From: Streptomyces calvus
Lineage (GTDB): Bacteria > Actinomycetota > Actinomycetes > Streptomycetales > Streptomycetaceae
Assembly (NCBI RefSeq): GCF_006782915.1
Contig: NZ_VCNP01000049.1
Coordinates: 1 to 64,000, forward strand
Reading direction: 5' to 3'
DNA length: 64,000 nucleotides
The notes under the pieces were generated by a model. The model ran no database searches, was not told the DNA's origin, and saw only the letters and a program-made list of their open reading frames with translations. Each line of letters begins with the position of its first letter. Positions within the stretch are counted from its first letter, which is position 1. This document shows, one piece after another, positions 31,838 to 40,235 of this stretch. A program made the position numbers and the translations under genes.

Positions 31838-32809
31838 CTACCGCACGCCGAAGCCGTAGACCGTCGCCGAGCGGAAGGTGTCGCCCGGGCGCAGGACCGT
31901 GCTCGGGAACTGCGGCCGGTTCGGCGAGTCCGGGAAGTGCTGGGTCTCCAGGGCGATGCCGGCGCCCGGCGTGAACGGCTCCGTGATCTGGTCCGCGGTG
32001 TACAGCTGGATGCCCGGCTCGGTCGTCGCCACCGTCAGCACCCGGCCCGACGCCGGGTCGTGCAGCTCGGCCACCTCCACCGGCCGCTCCGTCACCCCCT
32101 TGTCGAGCACGAAGTTGTCGTCGTACCCGGCGCCCACCGTGCGCGCCGTGCGGAAGTCGAAGCGGGTGCCGGAGACGTCCGCCAGCTCACCGGTCGGGAT
32201 CAGCTCCGCGTCGGACGGGGTGAAGCGCGAGGCGGCCAGCCGCAGTTCGTGTCCGCCCGCGCTGCCGGAGCCGGCCAGGTTCCAGTACGAGTGGTTCGTC
32301 AGGTTCACATGCGTCGGGGCGTCCGCCACCGCCTCGTACGCGATCCCCAGCGCACCCCGCTCGTCCAGCGAGTACGTCACGGAGACCTCCAGACGGCCCG
32401 GGAAGCCCTCCTCGCCGTCCGCGCCGACCAGGGAGAGCCGCAGCCCGTGCTCGACCGGCGTCACGTCCCACACGCGCTTGTCGAAGCCCCGGGCGCCACC
32501 GTGCAGCGAGTTGGGGCCGTCGTTCGGCTCCAGCGCGTAGGAGCGCCCGTCCAGGGAGAAGCGGGCGCCCGCGATCCGGTTGGCGTACCGGCCGATCAGG
32601 GCGCCCAGGAAGGGTTCCGGATGCCGGAGGTAACCGTCCAGGTCGGAGAACCCCAGCACCACGTTCCCGGCCCGCCCGTCCCGGTCCGGCACCTCGACGG
32701 CCTGCACGATCCCGCCGTACGACAGGACCCGCACCCGTACGCCCGCCCGCTCCAGGGTCCAGCGGTGCACCTCGGTGCCGTCGGAAAGTGTGCCGAAGAG
32801 TTCGTTCAT
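31838..32809 (-). CDS. Cytoplasmic aldose 1-epimerase (galactose mutarotase)
   Basis: Second GalM in the window, 323 aa, without signal peptide. Motifs are complete: SLHGGARGFDKRVWDV, LTNHSYWNLAGSG and ALETQHFPDSPNRPQFP with the catalytic Glu. It is clearly related to the exported paralogue at 16158 but shorter by the Tat leader. It starts 15 bp downstream of the lipase gene stop, and a TATTGT box lies 7 nt before the ATG, which suggests its own leaderless transcript. Confidence 0.92.
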   Translation of the reverse strand: MNELFGTLSDGTEVHRWTLERAGVRVRVLSYGGIVQAVEVPDRDGRAGNVVLGFSDLDGYLRHPEPFLGALIGRYANRIAGARFSLDGRSYALEPNDGPNSLHGGARGFDKRVWDVTPVEHGLRLSLVGADGEEGFPGRLEVSVTYSLDERGALGIAYEAVADAPTHVNLTNHSYWNLAGSGSAGGHELRLAASRFTPSDAELIPTGELADVSGTRFDFRTARTVGAGYDDNFVLDKGVTERPVEVAELHDPASGRVLTVATTEPGIQLYTADQITEPFTPGAGIALETQHFPDSPNRPQFPSTVLRPGDTFRSATVYGFGVR

Positions 32810-32816
32810 GTGCGAA

Positions 32817-32822
32817 ACAATA
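32817..32822 (-). promoter_or_regulatory. -10 box for leaderless aldose epimerase
   Basis: TATTGT on the minus strand, 7 nt before the ATG at 32809 and before the end of the upstream gene. No ribosome-binding site precedes the ATG. Confidence 0.45.
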
Positions 32823-32824
32823 GG

Positions 32825-33727
32825 TCACGGTCGCTTCGCGGTGACCGTCCGGTACGCGATCTCGGCCAGCCTGGCCTGCCCGTCGACACTCGGGTGGAAC
32901 CAGTCCCAGCGGCTCAACTGCCCGGTGCCGAAACGGTACGCGTGGACCGCACCGCCGTCGTAACGGCAGCGGCGGTCCTCGGCGCACACCTCCTCCAGCA
33001 CCTCGTTGTAGTCCTCCACCCGCCGGTCCACCGTCTCGCGCCGCAGCGTCGCCGCCGCGTCCAGCGCGTCCGCGTCGCCCAGCATCGACGGGCAGATGCC
33101 CAGCTTCCACACCTGTCTGCCCAGCGCGCTGGTCCGCCCCTGCGACCACAGCCGCTTCAGGTCCGGCACACTCGCCACGTACACCTGCGCCTTCGGCAGC
33201 GCCGCGCGCAGCGTGCGCATCGCCTCCCGGAAGTCGGCGCGGAAGTCCGCCACCGGTGTCATCGCCGCCGTGGTCTCCCGGCAGGCGTCGTTCGCCCCGG
33301 CCATCACCGCCACCAGCTCCGGGCCGCGCCGCACCGCCCGCGCCATCTGACCGGGCAGGTCGGCCATCCGCGCCCCGGTCACCGCGTAGTTCCAGCTCCG
33401 CTCGGCCGCACCCGCCCGCCCGAGCAGCCGCACGGCCAGACTGTCCACCCGCTCGCTGTCACCCGTCGCCCAGGACACCTCGGGACAGTCCGTCAGCACC
33501 GCGCAGGCGTCGAAACCCCGCGTGATGGAGTCCCCGACCGCGGCGACGGAGTCCGGGCGGGTGTCCCACAGCGGCGTCGGCCTCGGCGAGGGACGGGCCT
33601 GCGAGCCGGACGGGGCGGGGGAGTCACCGCCGACCGCGTCGCAGCCGGCCACGCCCAGCGCGGCCGCCGTCACCACGGCGAGCACCGCCCGCGCACGGCG
33701 GGCCCGCCTCCGCATCGCCTGCGCCAT
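32825..33727 (-). CDS. SGNH/GDSL-family lipase-esterase lipoprotein
   Basis: Exported hydrolase of 300 aa. The N-terminus is basic then hydrophobic with lipobox VAGC at about residue 29, so it is predicted to be lipid-anchored. The SGNH blocks are VAAVGDSITRGFDA (catalytic Ser), YAVTGARM (Gly), AVMAGANDACR (Asn) and DWFHPSVDGQ (Asp and His). Pairs of Cys in the mature part suggest disulphides. The substrate is unknown; lipids or esters are likely. The ATG at 33727 has GGGGAGG 6 nt upstream. Confidence 0.9.
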   Translation of the reverse strand: MAQAMRRRARRARAVLAVVTAAALGVAGCDAVGGDSPAPSGSQARPSPRPTPLWDTRPDSVAAVGDSITRGFDACAVLTDCPEVSWATGDSERVDSLAVRLLGRAGAAERSWNYAVTGARMADLPGQMARAVRRGPELVAVMAGANDACRETTAAMTPVADFRADFREAMRTLRAALPKAQVYVASVPDLKRLWSQGRTSALGRQVWKLGICPSMLGDADALDAAATLRRETVDRRVEDYNEVLEEVCAEDRRCRYDGGAVHAYRFGTGQLSRWDWFHPSVDGQARLAEIAYRTVTAKRP

Positions 33728-33996
33728 CGGTCGCCTCCCCGCGCGTCGTGGTGTGTCCGTCCCCCAACCATGAACAACGCACAAGGGTTCCCGCCCCCGC
33801 ACGGGCCCCTCCGGAGGAACGTCCCACACCCGCACAGGCGTCCTGCCGGGTGAATGGCGGCAGTTTCCCGGCACCGGGACCGACCGTACGTCACACTCCT
33901 TGCGCCGTCGCACGGTAGCCTCGCCATCAACGCGACCCGCCCGGGCCGCGGCCGATCCACCCCTGTCAAGACGACCCGCTCAGCCCGGAGGTTCCG

Positions 33997-34491
33997 GTGA
34001 CGACTCGTGGAGTTCTGTACGTGCACTCCGCGCCGCGCGCGCTGTGCCCGCACGTCGAGTGGGCCGTCGCCGGGGTGCTCGGCACGCGTGTCAGCCTGGA
34101 CTGGATCCGCCAGCCCGCCGCGCCCGGCACCTGGCGCTCGGAGTTCTCGTGGCAGGGCCAGGCCGCCACCGCCTCCAAGCTCGCCTCCGCGCTGCGCGGC
34201 TGGCAGATGCTCCGCTTCGAGGTCACCGCCGAGCCCTGCCCCGGCGCCGAGGGCGAGCGCTACAGCTGCACCCCCGACCTCGGCATCTTCCACGCCGTCA
34301 CCGGCATCCACGGCGACATCCTGATCCCCGAGGACCGGCTGCGCGCCGCGCTGGTCCGCTCCCGGGCCGGCGAGACCGACCTGGAGGCCGAGATCGCCAA
34401 GCTCCTCGGCAAGCCCTGGGACGACGAACTGGAACCCTTCCGGTACGCGGGCGAGGGCGCCCCGGTCCGCTGGCTGCACCAGGTCGTCTAG
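33997..34491 (+). CDS. DUF3145 family protein
   Basis: Cytoplasmic protein of 164 aa, in a family widely conserved in actinobacteria and of unknown function. Landmarks are GVLYVHSAPRALCPHVEWAV near the N-terminus and PFRYAGEGAPVRWLHQVV at the C-terminus. The GTG at 33997 has GGAGG 5 nt upstream. It is followed by a hairpin and faces the fab cluster tail to tail. The upstream gap 33728-33996 (269 bp) is divergent and holds TAGCCT at 33916 as a weak -10 candidate; otherwise nothing was seen. Confidence 0.88.
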   Translation: MTTRGVLYVHSAPRALCPHVEWAVAGVLGTRVSLDWIRQPAAPGTWRSEFSWQGQAATASKLASALRGWQMLRFEVTAEPCPGAEGERYSCTPDLGIFHAVTGIHGDILIPEDRLRAALVRSRAGETDLEAEIAKLLGKPWDDELEPFRYAGEGAPVRWLHQVV

Positions 34492-34502
34492 CGAAGCGAA
34501 AA

Positions 34503-34529
34503 GGCTCCCACCCCGACAGGGTGAGAGCC
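34503..34529. terminator. Bidirectional hairpin between DUF3145 and fabF
   Basis: Arms GGCTCCCACCC and GGGTGAGAGCC pair over 11 positions with one mismatch, 5-nt loop. It follows the DUF3145 stop by 11 bp and the fabF stop by 20 bp. AAAA precedes it, giving a U-tract for the minus-strand transcript. Confidence 0.85.
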
Positions 34530-34549
34530 CTCGCGACGAACTACGGCGG

Positions 34550-35821
34550 TCACACCGTCCGGAACGCCAGCACCACGTTGTGCCCGCCGAACCCGAACGA
34601 GTCGTTCAGCGCGGCGATCCGGCCCTCGGCGGGCAGCTTCCGCGCCTCACCGCGGACCACGTCGGCGTTCGCCTCCGCCTCCGGGTCCAGGTTCTCCACG
34701 TTGATGGTCGGCGGAGCCACCCGGTGGTACAGCGCCAGCACCGTCGCCACCGACTCCACGCCGCCCGCGCCACCGAGGAGGTGACCCGTCATCGACTTGG
34801 TCGCGGAGACCGCCATGTGGTCCGCGTCGTCACCGAAGACCTTGCGCAGCGCCTTCAGTTCGGCGATGTCACCGGCCGGCGTCGAGGTGGCGTGCGCGTT
34901 GACGTGCACGATCTCGGACGGCGCCAGGTCGGTGCGGTCCAGCAGGTTCTGCAGGGCGTGCGAGATGCCGCGGCCCTCCGGCTCCGGCTGCACGATGTCG
35001 TGCGCGTCGGCCGAGATGCCCTGGCCGACCGCCTCCGCGTAGACGCGGGCACCGCGCGCGGCGGCGTGCTCGGCGGACTCCAGCACGATGACGCCCGCAC
35101 CCTCACCGAGGACGAAGCCGTCCCGGGCGGTGTCGTACGGACGCGAGGCGCCCTGCGGGTCGTCGTTGTTCTTGGACATCGCCATCATGTTGCCGAACGC
35201 GGCGATCGGCAGCGGGTGGATCGCCGCCTCCGTGCCGCCCGCGACGACGACGTCGGCACGGCCGGTGCGGATCATCTCGATGGCGTAGCCGATGGCCTCC
35301 GCACCCGAGGCGCAGGCGGAGACCGGCGTGTGCACGCCCGCACGGGCGCCCACGGCCAGGCCCACGTTCGCCGAGGGGCCGTTCGGCATCAGCATCGGCA
35401 CGGTGTGCGGGGAGACGCGGCGGACGCCCTTCTCCTTCAGCACGTCGTACTGGTCCAGCAGGGTCGTCACGCCGCCGATGCCGGAGGCGATGACCGCGCC
35501 GAGCCGGTCCGGGTCGACGTTCGGGTCCTCACCGGCCTTGGCTTCGAAACCGGCGTCGGCCCACGCCTCCTTGGCCGCGACCAGCGCGAACTGCGCCGAG
35601 CGGTCCAGGCGGCGGGCCTGCGGCCGGGGGATGACCTCGGTGGGCTCCACGGCCACCGGGGCCGCGATGCGGACCGCCTGCTCGGCGGCCCAGTCCTGCT
35701 CCAGGGGCTTGACGCCGGAACGTCCGGCGACCAGGCCCTCCCAGGTAGAGGCTGCGTCGCCACCCAGCGGTGTGGTTGCGCCGATACCGGTGACGACCAC
35801 GGTGCGATTGGTCGGGCTCAT
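34550..35821 (-). CDS. fabF: Beta-ketoacyl-ACP synthase II
   Basis: Condensing enzyme that elongates acyl-ACP with malonyl-ACP in type II fatty acid synthesis, 423 aa. The catalytic triad is visible: Cys in TPVSACASGAEAIGYA, His in NAHATSTPAGD and His in TKSMTGHLLGGAGG. The ATG at 35821 follows GGAGA by about 10 nt. It is the last gene of the fabD-fabH-acpP-fabF cluster, the standard Streptomyces order, and ends at a bidirectional terminator. Confidence 0.97.
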   Translation of the reverse strand: MSPTNRTVVVTGIGATTPLGGDAASTWEGLVAGRSGVKPLEQDWAAEQAVRIAAPVAVEPTEVIPRPQARRLDRSAQFALVAAKEAWADAGFEAKAGEDPNVDPDRLGAVIASGIGGVTTLLDQYDVLKEKGVRRVSPHTVPMLMPNGPSANVGLAVGARAGVHTPVSACASGAEAIGYAIEMIRTGRADVVVAGGTEAAIHPLPIAAFGNMMAMSKNNDDPQGASRPYDTARDGFVLGEGAGVIVLESAEHAAARGARVYAEAVGQGISADAHDIVQPEPEGRGISHALQNLLDRTDLAPSEIVHVNAHATSTPAGDIAELKALRKVFGDDADHMAVSATKSMTGHLLGGAGGVESVATVLALYHRVAPPTINVENLDPEAEANADVVRGEARKLPAEGRIAALNDSFGFGGHNVVLAFRTV

Positions 35822-35905
35822 CGGAATTCTTTCTCCAACGGATTACGAGGATTCGTACGGCGCCACCGCCGGGTGGCGGGGCCGGGAGCCCCGGCCGAGC
35901 AGGGC

Positions 35906-36154
35906 TCAGGCCTGGTGCTTGAGGATGTAGTCGGTCGCGTCGCCGACGGTCTTGAGGTTCTTGACGTCGTCGTCCGGGATCTTGACGTCGAAGCGCTCTT
36001 CGGCGGCGACGACGACCTCGACCATGGACAGCGAGTCGACGTCCAGGTCGTCGGTGAAGGACTTGTCCAGCTGGACGTCCTCAACCGGGATGCCGGCGAT
36101 CTCGTTCACGATCTCCGCGAGACCGGCGACGATCTCTTCCTGAGTGGCGGCCAT
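35906..36154 (-). CDS. acpP: Acyl carrier protein
   Basis: Small acidic protein of 82 aa that carries growing acyl chains on phosphopantetheine. The attachment Ser is in DDLDVDSLSMVEVV (the conserved DSL motif). The ATG at 36154 has AAGGAG upstream. It lies between fabH and fabF in the type II fatty-acid cluster and serves all enzymes of the pathway. Confidence 0.97.
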   Translation of the reverse strand: MAATQEEIVAGLAEIVNEIAGIPVEDVQLDKSFTDDLDVDSLSMVEVVVAAEERFDVKIPDDDVKNLKTVGDATDYILKHQA

Positions 36155-36234
36155 GATGGCGCTCCTTCTTTGTGATTCCAGAGGATGTGGCGGTGTTTCC
36201 TCGCGTACCGGACGCATGATCCGGCACGGAGTGC

Positions 36235-37236
36235 CTAGGGGAGGGTAACGACAGTCGCGGCGTAGACGAGACCCGCCCCGAAGCCGATGACGAGCGCGGT
36301 GTCGCCGCTCTTCGCCTCGCCGGTCGCCAGGAGCCGCTCCATCGCGAGCGGAATCGAGGCGGCCGAGGTGTTGCCGGTGGTGCGGATGTCACGGGCGACC
36401 GTGACGTGCTCCGGCAGTTTCAGCGTCTTCACCATCGAGTCGATGATCCGCACGTTGGCCTGGTGCGGGATGAAGACGTCCAGGTCGTCCGCGGTGATCC
36501 CGGCCGCGTCCAGCGCCTGCTGGGCGACCTTCGCCATCTCGAACACGGCCCAGCGGAACACCGCCTGGCCCTCCTGCGTGATCGCGGGGAACTTCTCGAC
36601 GGTTCCGTCGCGGTAGTCCGTCCACGGCACGGTCTGCTTGATGGTCTCGGACTTGTCGCCCTCCGAGCCCCACACGGTCGGGCCGATCGCGGGCTCCTGC
36701 GACGGGCCGACGATCACCGCGCCCGCGCCGTCGCCGAACAGGAAGGCCGTGGCCCGGTCCTCCAGGTCGGTCAGGTCGCTCAGCCGCTCCACGCCGATGA
36801 CCAGGACGTATTCGGCGGAACCTTCCACCACCATGCCCTTGGCGAGGGTCAGCCCGTAGCCGAAGCCCGCGCAGCCCGCGGAGATGTCGAAGGCGGCGGC
36901 CTTGTCCGTGCCCAGCTTGTCGGCGATCTCCGTGGCGACGGCCGGGGTCTGGCTGAAGTGGGACACGGTCGAGACGACCACGGCGCCGATCTGCTCGGCG
37001 TCGATCCCGGCGTCCGCGATGGCCTTGCCGGACGCCTCCAGCGACATCGCCGCGACGGTCTCGTCGGGCGACGCCCAGTGCCGGGTCTCGATGCCGGAGC
37101 GGGAGCGGATCCACTCGTCCGACGAGTCGATCGTCTCCAGGATCACCTCGTTCGGCACGACCCGGGTGGGACGGTAGCCGCCCACGCCGAGGATGCGCGC
37201 GTACGGGGCGCCCTTGCTGGGCTTGATCTTCGCCAT
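36235..37236 (-). CDS. fabH: Beta-ketoacyl-ACP synthase III
   Basis: Primes fatty acid synthesis by condensing acyl-CoA with malonyl-ACP, 333 aa; in Streptomyces it accepts branched starters. Catalytic residues: Cys in AFDISAGCAGFGYGL, His in IPHQANVRIID and Asn in GNTSAASIPLA. The ATG at 37236 has AAGGAG upstream and a 22-bp gap to fabD, showing co-transcription. Confidence 0.97.
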   Translation of the reverse strand: MAKIKPSKGAPYARILGVGGYRPTRVVPNEVILETIDSSDEWIRSRSGIETRHWASPDETVAAMSLEASGKAIADAGIDAEQIGAVVVSTVSHFSQTPAVATEIADKLGTDKAAAFDISAGCAGFGYGLTLAKGMVVEGSAEYVLVIGVERLSDLTDLEDRATAFLFGDGAGAVIVGPSQEPAIGPTVWGSEGDKSETIKQTVPWTDYRDGTVEKFPAITQEGQAVFRWAVFEMAKVAQQALDAAGITADDLDVFIPHQANVRIIDSMVKTLKLPEHVTVARDIRTTGNTSAASIPLAMERLLATGEAKSGDTALVIGFGAGLVYAATVVTLP

Positions 37237-37258
37237 GCGGGTCGGCTCCTTAAGGGCG

Positions 37259-38176
37259 TCAGACGTGCTCTGCGACGAGCTCGCGGGCCGCGTCGAGGTC
37301 GGCGGGGGTCTTCAGGGCCAGCGTCCTGACCCCGGGCAGCGCGCGCTTGGCGAGACCGGTCAGGGTGCCGCCGGGGCAGACCTCCAGGAGGGCGGTGACG
37401 CCGAGCTCCTTGAAGGTCTCCATGCACAGGTCCCAGCGGACCGGGTTGGCGACCTGGCCGACCAGGCGCCGGAGCACCTCGTCGCCGGTCGCGACGGCCT
37501 TGCCGTCCTTGTTCGACACGTAGGTGACCTTCGGGTCGACCGGCGTCAGGTCCGCGGCGGCCCGCGCGAGGGTGTCGACCGCGGGGGCCATGTGGGAGGT
37601 GTGGAAGGCGCCGGCCACCTTGAGCGCGACGACCTTGCGCACGCCCTCGGGCTTGTCCGCCTCCAGCGCGGCGAGCTGCTCCTTGGTGCCGGCCGCGACG
37701 ATCTGCCCGGCGCCGTTGATGTTCGCCGGGGTCAGGCCGAGCTTCTCCAGGTGCGCCACGGTCACGTCGGGGTCGCCGCCGAGCAGCGCCGCCATGCCGG
37801 TCTCGGTGATCGCGGCGGCGTCGGCCATGGCCAGACCCCGCTTGCGGACCAGACCGAGCGCGGCGGTGTCGTCGAGGACGCCCGCGAAGGCGGCCGCGGT
37901 GATCTCACCGACGCTGTGACCGGCGACGGCACCGGGTGCCACGTCCCCGAGCGCGGAGGCGGACAGCAGTCCGGCCGCGACCAGCAGCGGCTGCGCGACG
38001 GCCGTGTCGCGGATCGCGTCCGCGTCGGCCTTCGTGCCGTAGTGGACGAGGTCGAGTCCGATGGCGTCGGACCACGCGGCGACGCGGTCCGCGGCACCGG
38101 GGAGGTCGAGCCATTCGGTCAGAAAGCCGGGCGTCTGGGCGCCCTGGCCGGGAGCGACGAGTACGAGCACTCTCAC
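37259..38176 (-). CDS. fabD: Malonyl-CoA:ACP malonyltransferase
   Basis: Transfers malonyl from CoA to ACP for the fatty-acid pathway, 305 aa. The nucleophile is in AGHSVGEITAAAF and the catalytic His in VAGAFHTSHMAP; APGQGAQTPG opens the domain. The GTG at 38176 has a purine-rich AAGAGAGAG leader. It is the first gene of the cluster and lies just downstream of fasR, with a palindromic operator candidate between them. Confidence 0.96.
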   Translation of the reverse strand: MRVLVLVAPGQGAQTPGFLTEWLDLPGAADRVAAWSDAIGLDLVHYGTKADADAIRDTAVAQPLLVAAGLLSASALGDVAPGAVAGHSVGEITAAAFAGVLDDTAALGLVRKRGLAMADAAAITETGMAALLGGDPDVTVAHLEKLGLTPANINGAGQIVAAGTKEQLAALEADKPEGVRKVVALKVAGAFHTSHMAPAVDTLARAAADLTPVDPKVTYVSNKDGKAVATGDEVLRRLVGQVANPVRWDLCMETFKELGVTALLEVCPGGTLTGLAKRALPGVRTLALKTPADLDAARELVAEHV

Positions 38177-38236
38177 ACTCTCTCTTGGGGACGGCCACGG
38201 CCGCCCGTGGGGACAAGGACGAAGAACCGGAAAGGG

Positions 38237-38257
38237 TTTTGTTGGGCCCCGACAAAA
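38237..38257. promoter_or_regulatory. 21-bp palindrome, candidate FasR operator
   Basis: TTTTGT and ACAAAA arms flank a GGG/CCC core; ten of eleven symmetric positions pair. It sits 2 bp past the fasR stop and 60 bp upstream of the fabD start. FasR of S. coelicolor is known to bind the fabDHPF promoter region, so this may be its site. Confidence 0.55.
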
Positions 38258-38259
38258 GG

Positions 38260-39465
38260 TTAGAGATGAAGATCGCCGTCGGCCAGACGTCCCAGGATCA
38301 GCGCGATGCGCAGTGTGAACGCCGAGCGTACATCGGACGGCGACCAACCGGTGACATCAGTCACACGTCGGAGCCGGTAGCGGACGGTGTTGGGATGCAC
38401 GAAGAGCATGCGCGCCGCGCCCTCGAGACTGCTCGCCTGTTCGAGATACACGCTGAGCGTCTCCAGCAGCGCCGCACCCGCCTCCTCCAGCGGTCTGTAG
38501 ATCTCCTCCACCAACTGCTCGCGGGCGGAGGGGTCTCCGGCGATCGCGCGCTCCGGCAGCAGATCGTCCGCCAGCACCGGACGCGGGGCGTCCTGCCAGG
38601 CGGAACACGCCTTGAGGCCGGCCGCGGCGGCCTGCGCGGACCGGGTCGCGGCCAGCAGGTCCGGCACCACCGGGCCGGCCACCACCGGGCCCGCCGCGTA
38701 CGGCCCGATCAGCGACTTCGCCACGGCCAGCGGGTTGTCGCTGCCGCCGGCGATCACCACCAGCCGGTCCCCGAGCACCCCGGTCAGCACCTGCAGCTTG
38801 GCGTGCCGGGCGGCGCGCCGGATGGCCTCCACGGTCAGCTCCGAGTCGCCGTCCGGGGCGGTGCCCAGCACCACGCACACGTGCTCCGGCGAGTTCCAGC
38901 CCAGCGCGGCGGCCCGCGACACGGCGCCCTCGTCGGCCTCGCCGCTCAGCACGGCGTTCACCACCAGCGACTCCAGCCGCGCGTCCCAGGCACCGCGTGC
39001 CTCGGCGGCCTGCGCGTACACCTGGGCGGTGGCGAAGGCGATCTCCCGCGCGTAGACGAGGAGCGCCTCGCGCAGCACGGACTCGTCACCCGGCGCGGCC
39101 ACCTCGTCGATGGCGGACTCCATCACCTCGATGGTGGTGCGCACCATCTCCACGGTCTGCCGCAGGGTGATGGCCCGGGTCAGTTCGCGCGGCGCGGTGC
39201 CGAAGACGTCCGTGGAGATGGCCTGTGGGGCGTCCGGGCGCCGGAACCACTCGGTGAAGGCGGCGATGCCCGCCTGGGCGACCAGGCCGATCCAGGAACG
39301 GTTCTCCGGGGGCATCGCCCGGTACCAGGGCAGCGTCTCGTCCATCCGCGCGATCGCCTGCGCGGCGAGACTGCCGGACGACTTCTCCAGCCGCTTCAGC
39401 GTCGCGGTATGGGGATGGGCGGAGCGTGCTGCGGCTTTACCGGTGCTGGTTTCTGGTTCGGGCAC
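38260..39465 (-). CDS. fasR: Transcriptional activator of the fatty acid synthase cluster
   Basis: PucR/CdaR-type regulator of 401 aa with a C-terminal helix-turn-helix: SSLEGAARMLFVHPNTVRYR and LRRVTDVTGWSPSDVRSAF. The central part is a GGDEF-like fold typical of this class. Lying directly upstream of fabD, it matches FasR, shown in S. coelicolor to be required for fabDHPF transcription. The ATG at 39465 has no strong ribosome-binding site. It is divergent from the pirin gene, with 59 bp between starts. Confidence 0.93.
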   Translation of the reverse strand: MPEPETSTGKAAARSAHPHTATLKRLEKSSGSLAAQAIARMDETLPWYRAMPPENRSWIGLVAQAGIAAFTEWFRRPDAPQAISTDVFGTAPRELTRAITLRQTVEMVRTTIEVMESAIDEVAAPGDESVLREALLVYAREIAFATAQVYAQAAEARGAWDARLESLVVNAVLSGEADEGAVSRAAALGWNSPEHVCVVLGTAPDGDSELTVEAIRRAARHAKLQVLTGVLGDRLVVIAGGSDNPLAVAKSLIGPYAAGPVVAGPVVPDLLAATRSAQAAAAGLKACSAWQDAPRPVLADDLLPERAIAGDPSAREQLVEEIYRPLEEAGAALLETLSVYLEQASSLEGAARMLFVHPNTVRYRLRRVTDVTGWSPSDVRSAFTLRIALILGRLADGDLHL

Positions 39466-39511
39466 GGGGACAAGACTGCCTTATCCGGACGGGAGTCCGT
39501 GCCGCAGGGCC

Positions 39512-39517
39512 TACGGT
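39512..39517 (+). promoter_or_regulatory. -10 box deciding the pirin start
   Basis: TACGGT ends exactly 7 nt before the GTG at 39525. Several other genes here show the same spacing, so a leaderless start at the GTG is preferred over ATG 39528. Confidence 0.45.
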
Positions 39518-39524
39518 GGACGGT

Positions 39525-40184
39525 GTGATGGACGTACGGCGCGCGCACCGGCGCTACCAGGGCGGTGATCCGGCGGCCGGGATCGAGACGTGGCACGCCT
39601 TCTCCTTCGGCCCGCACTACGACCCGGACAACCTGCGCTTCGGCGCGGTGATCGCCTGCAACGAGGAGCGGCTGGCCCCCGGCGCCGGATTCGACGAGCA
39701 CCCGCACAGCCACACCGAGATCGTGACCTGGGTGGTGGAGGGCGAGCTGACCCACCGCGACTCCACGGGCCGCGAGACGGTGATCCGCCCCGGCGACGTG
39801 CAGCGCCTGAGCGCCGCGTCCGGCATCCGCCACGTGGAACGCAACGCGGGCCCGGCCCCCCTCACCTTCCTCCAGATGTGGCTGGCCCCGCTGCAACCGG
39901 GCGGCGAGCCGTCCTACGAGGTCGTCCGCGGCATCGCCGACTCCACCCCGTACGCCCTCCCGGAGGCGGGCGCGATGCTCCACGTGCGGCGACTGGCGGC
40001 GGGCGGGCGCACGGCGGTGCCGGACGCCGCGTACGCGTACGTCCATGTGGTGCGCGGCACCGTCCGCCTGGACGGCGAGGACCTGGGCCCGGGCGACGCG
40101 GCCCGCCTCACGGACGCCGAGGGAGTGGACGCGACCGCGGCGACGGAGGCGGAACTGCTCGTGTGGGAGATGACGGCGAGGTGA
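39525..40184 (+). CDS. Pirin family cupin protein
   Basis: Cytoplasmic bicupin of 219 aa. The metal-binding cupin motif is FDEHPHSHTEIVTWVVEGEL, with His-His and Glu, followed by RPGDVQRLSAASGIRHVERN. Pirins bind Fe and some act as quercetinases or transcription cofactors; the exact role is not readable here. The start is taken as GTG 39525 (7 nt after a -10 box); ATG 39528 differs by one codon. It is divergent from fasR. Confidence 0.9.
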   Translation: MMDVRRAHRRYQGGDPAAGIETWHAFSFGPHYDPDNLRFGAVIACNEERLAPGAGFDEHPHSHTEIVTWVVEGELTHRDSTGRETVIRPGDVQRLSAASGIRHVERNAGPAPLTFLQMWLAPLQPGGEPSYEVVRGIADSTPYALPEAGAMLHVRRLAAGGRTAVPDAAYAYVHVVRGTVRLDGEDLGPGDAARLTDAEGVDATAATEAELLVWEMTAR

Positions 40185-40235
40185 CGCGGCCCCGCCGGCG
40201 CCGGCACGGCCCGGCTTCGACGGGGCGCCCGGGGC

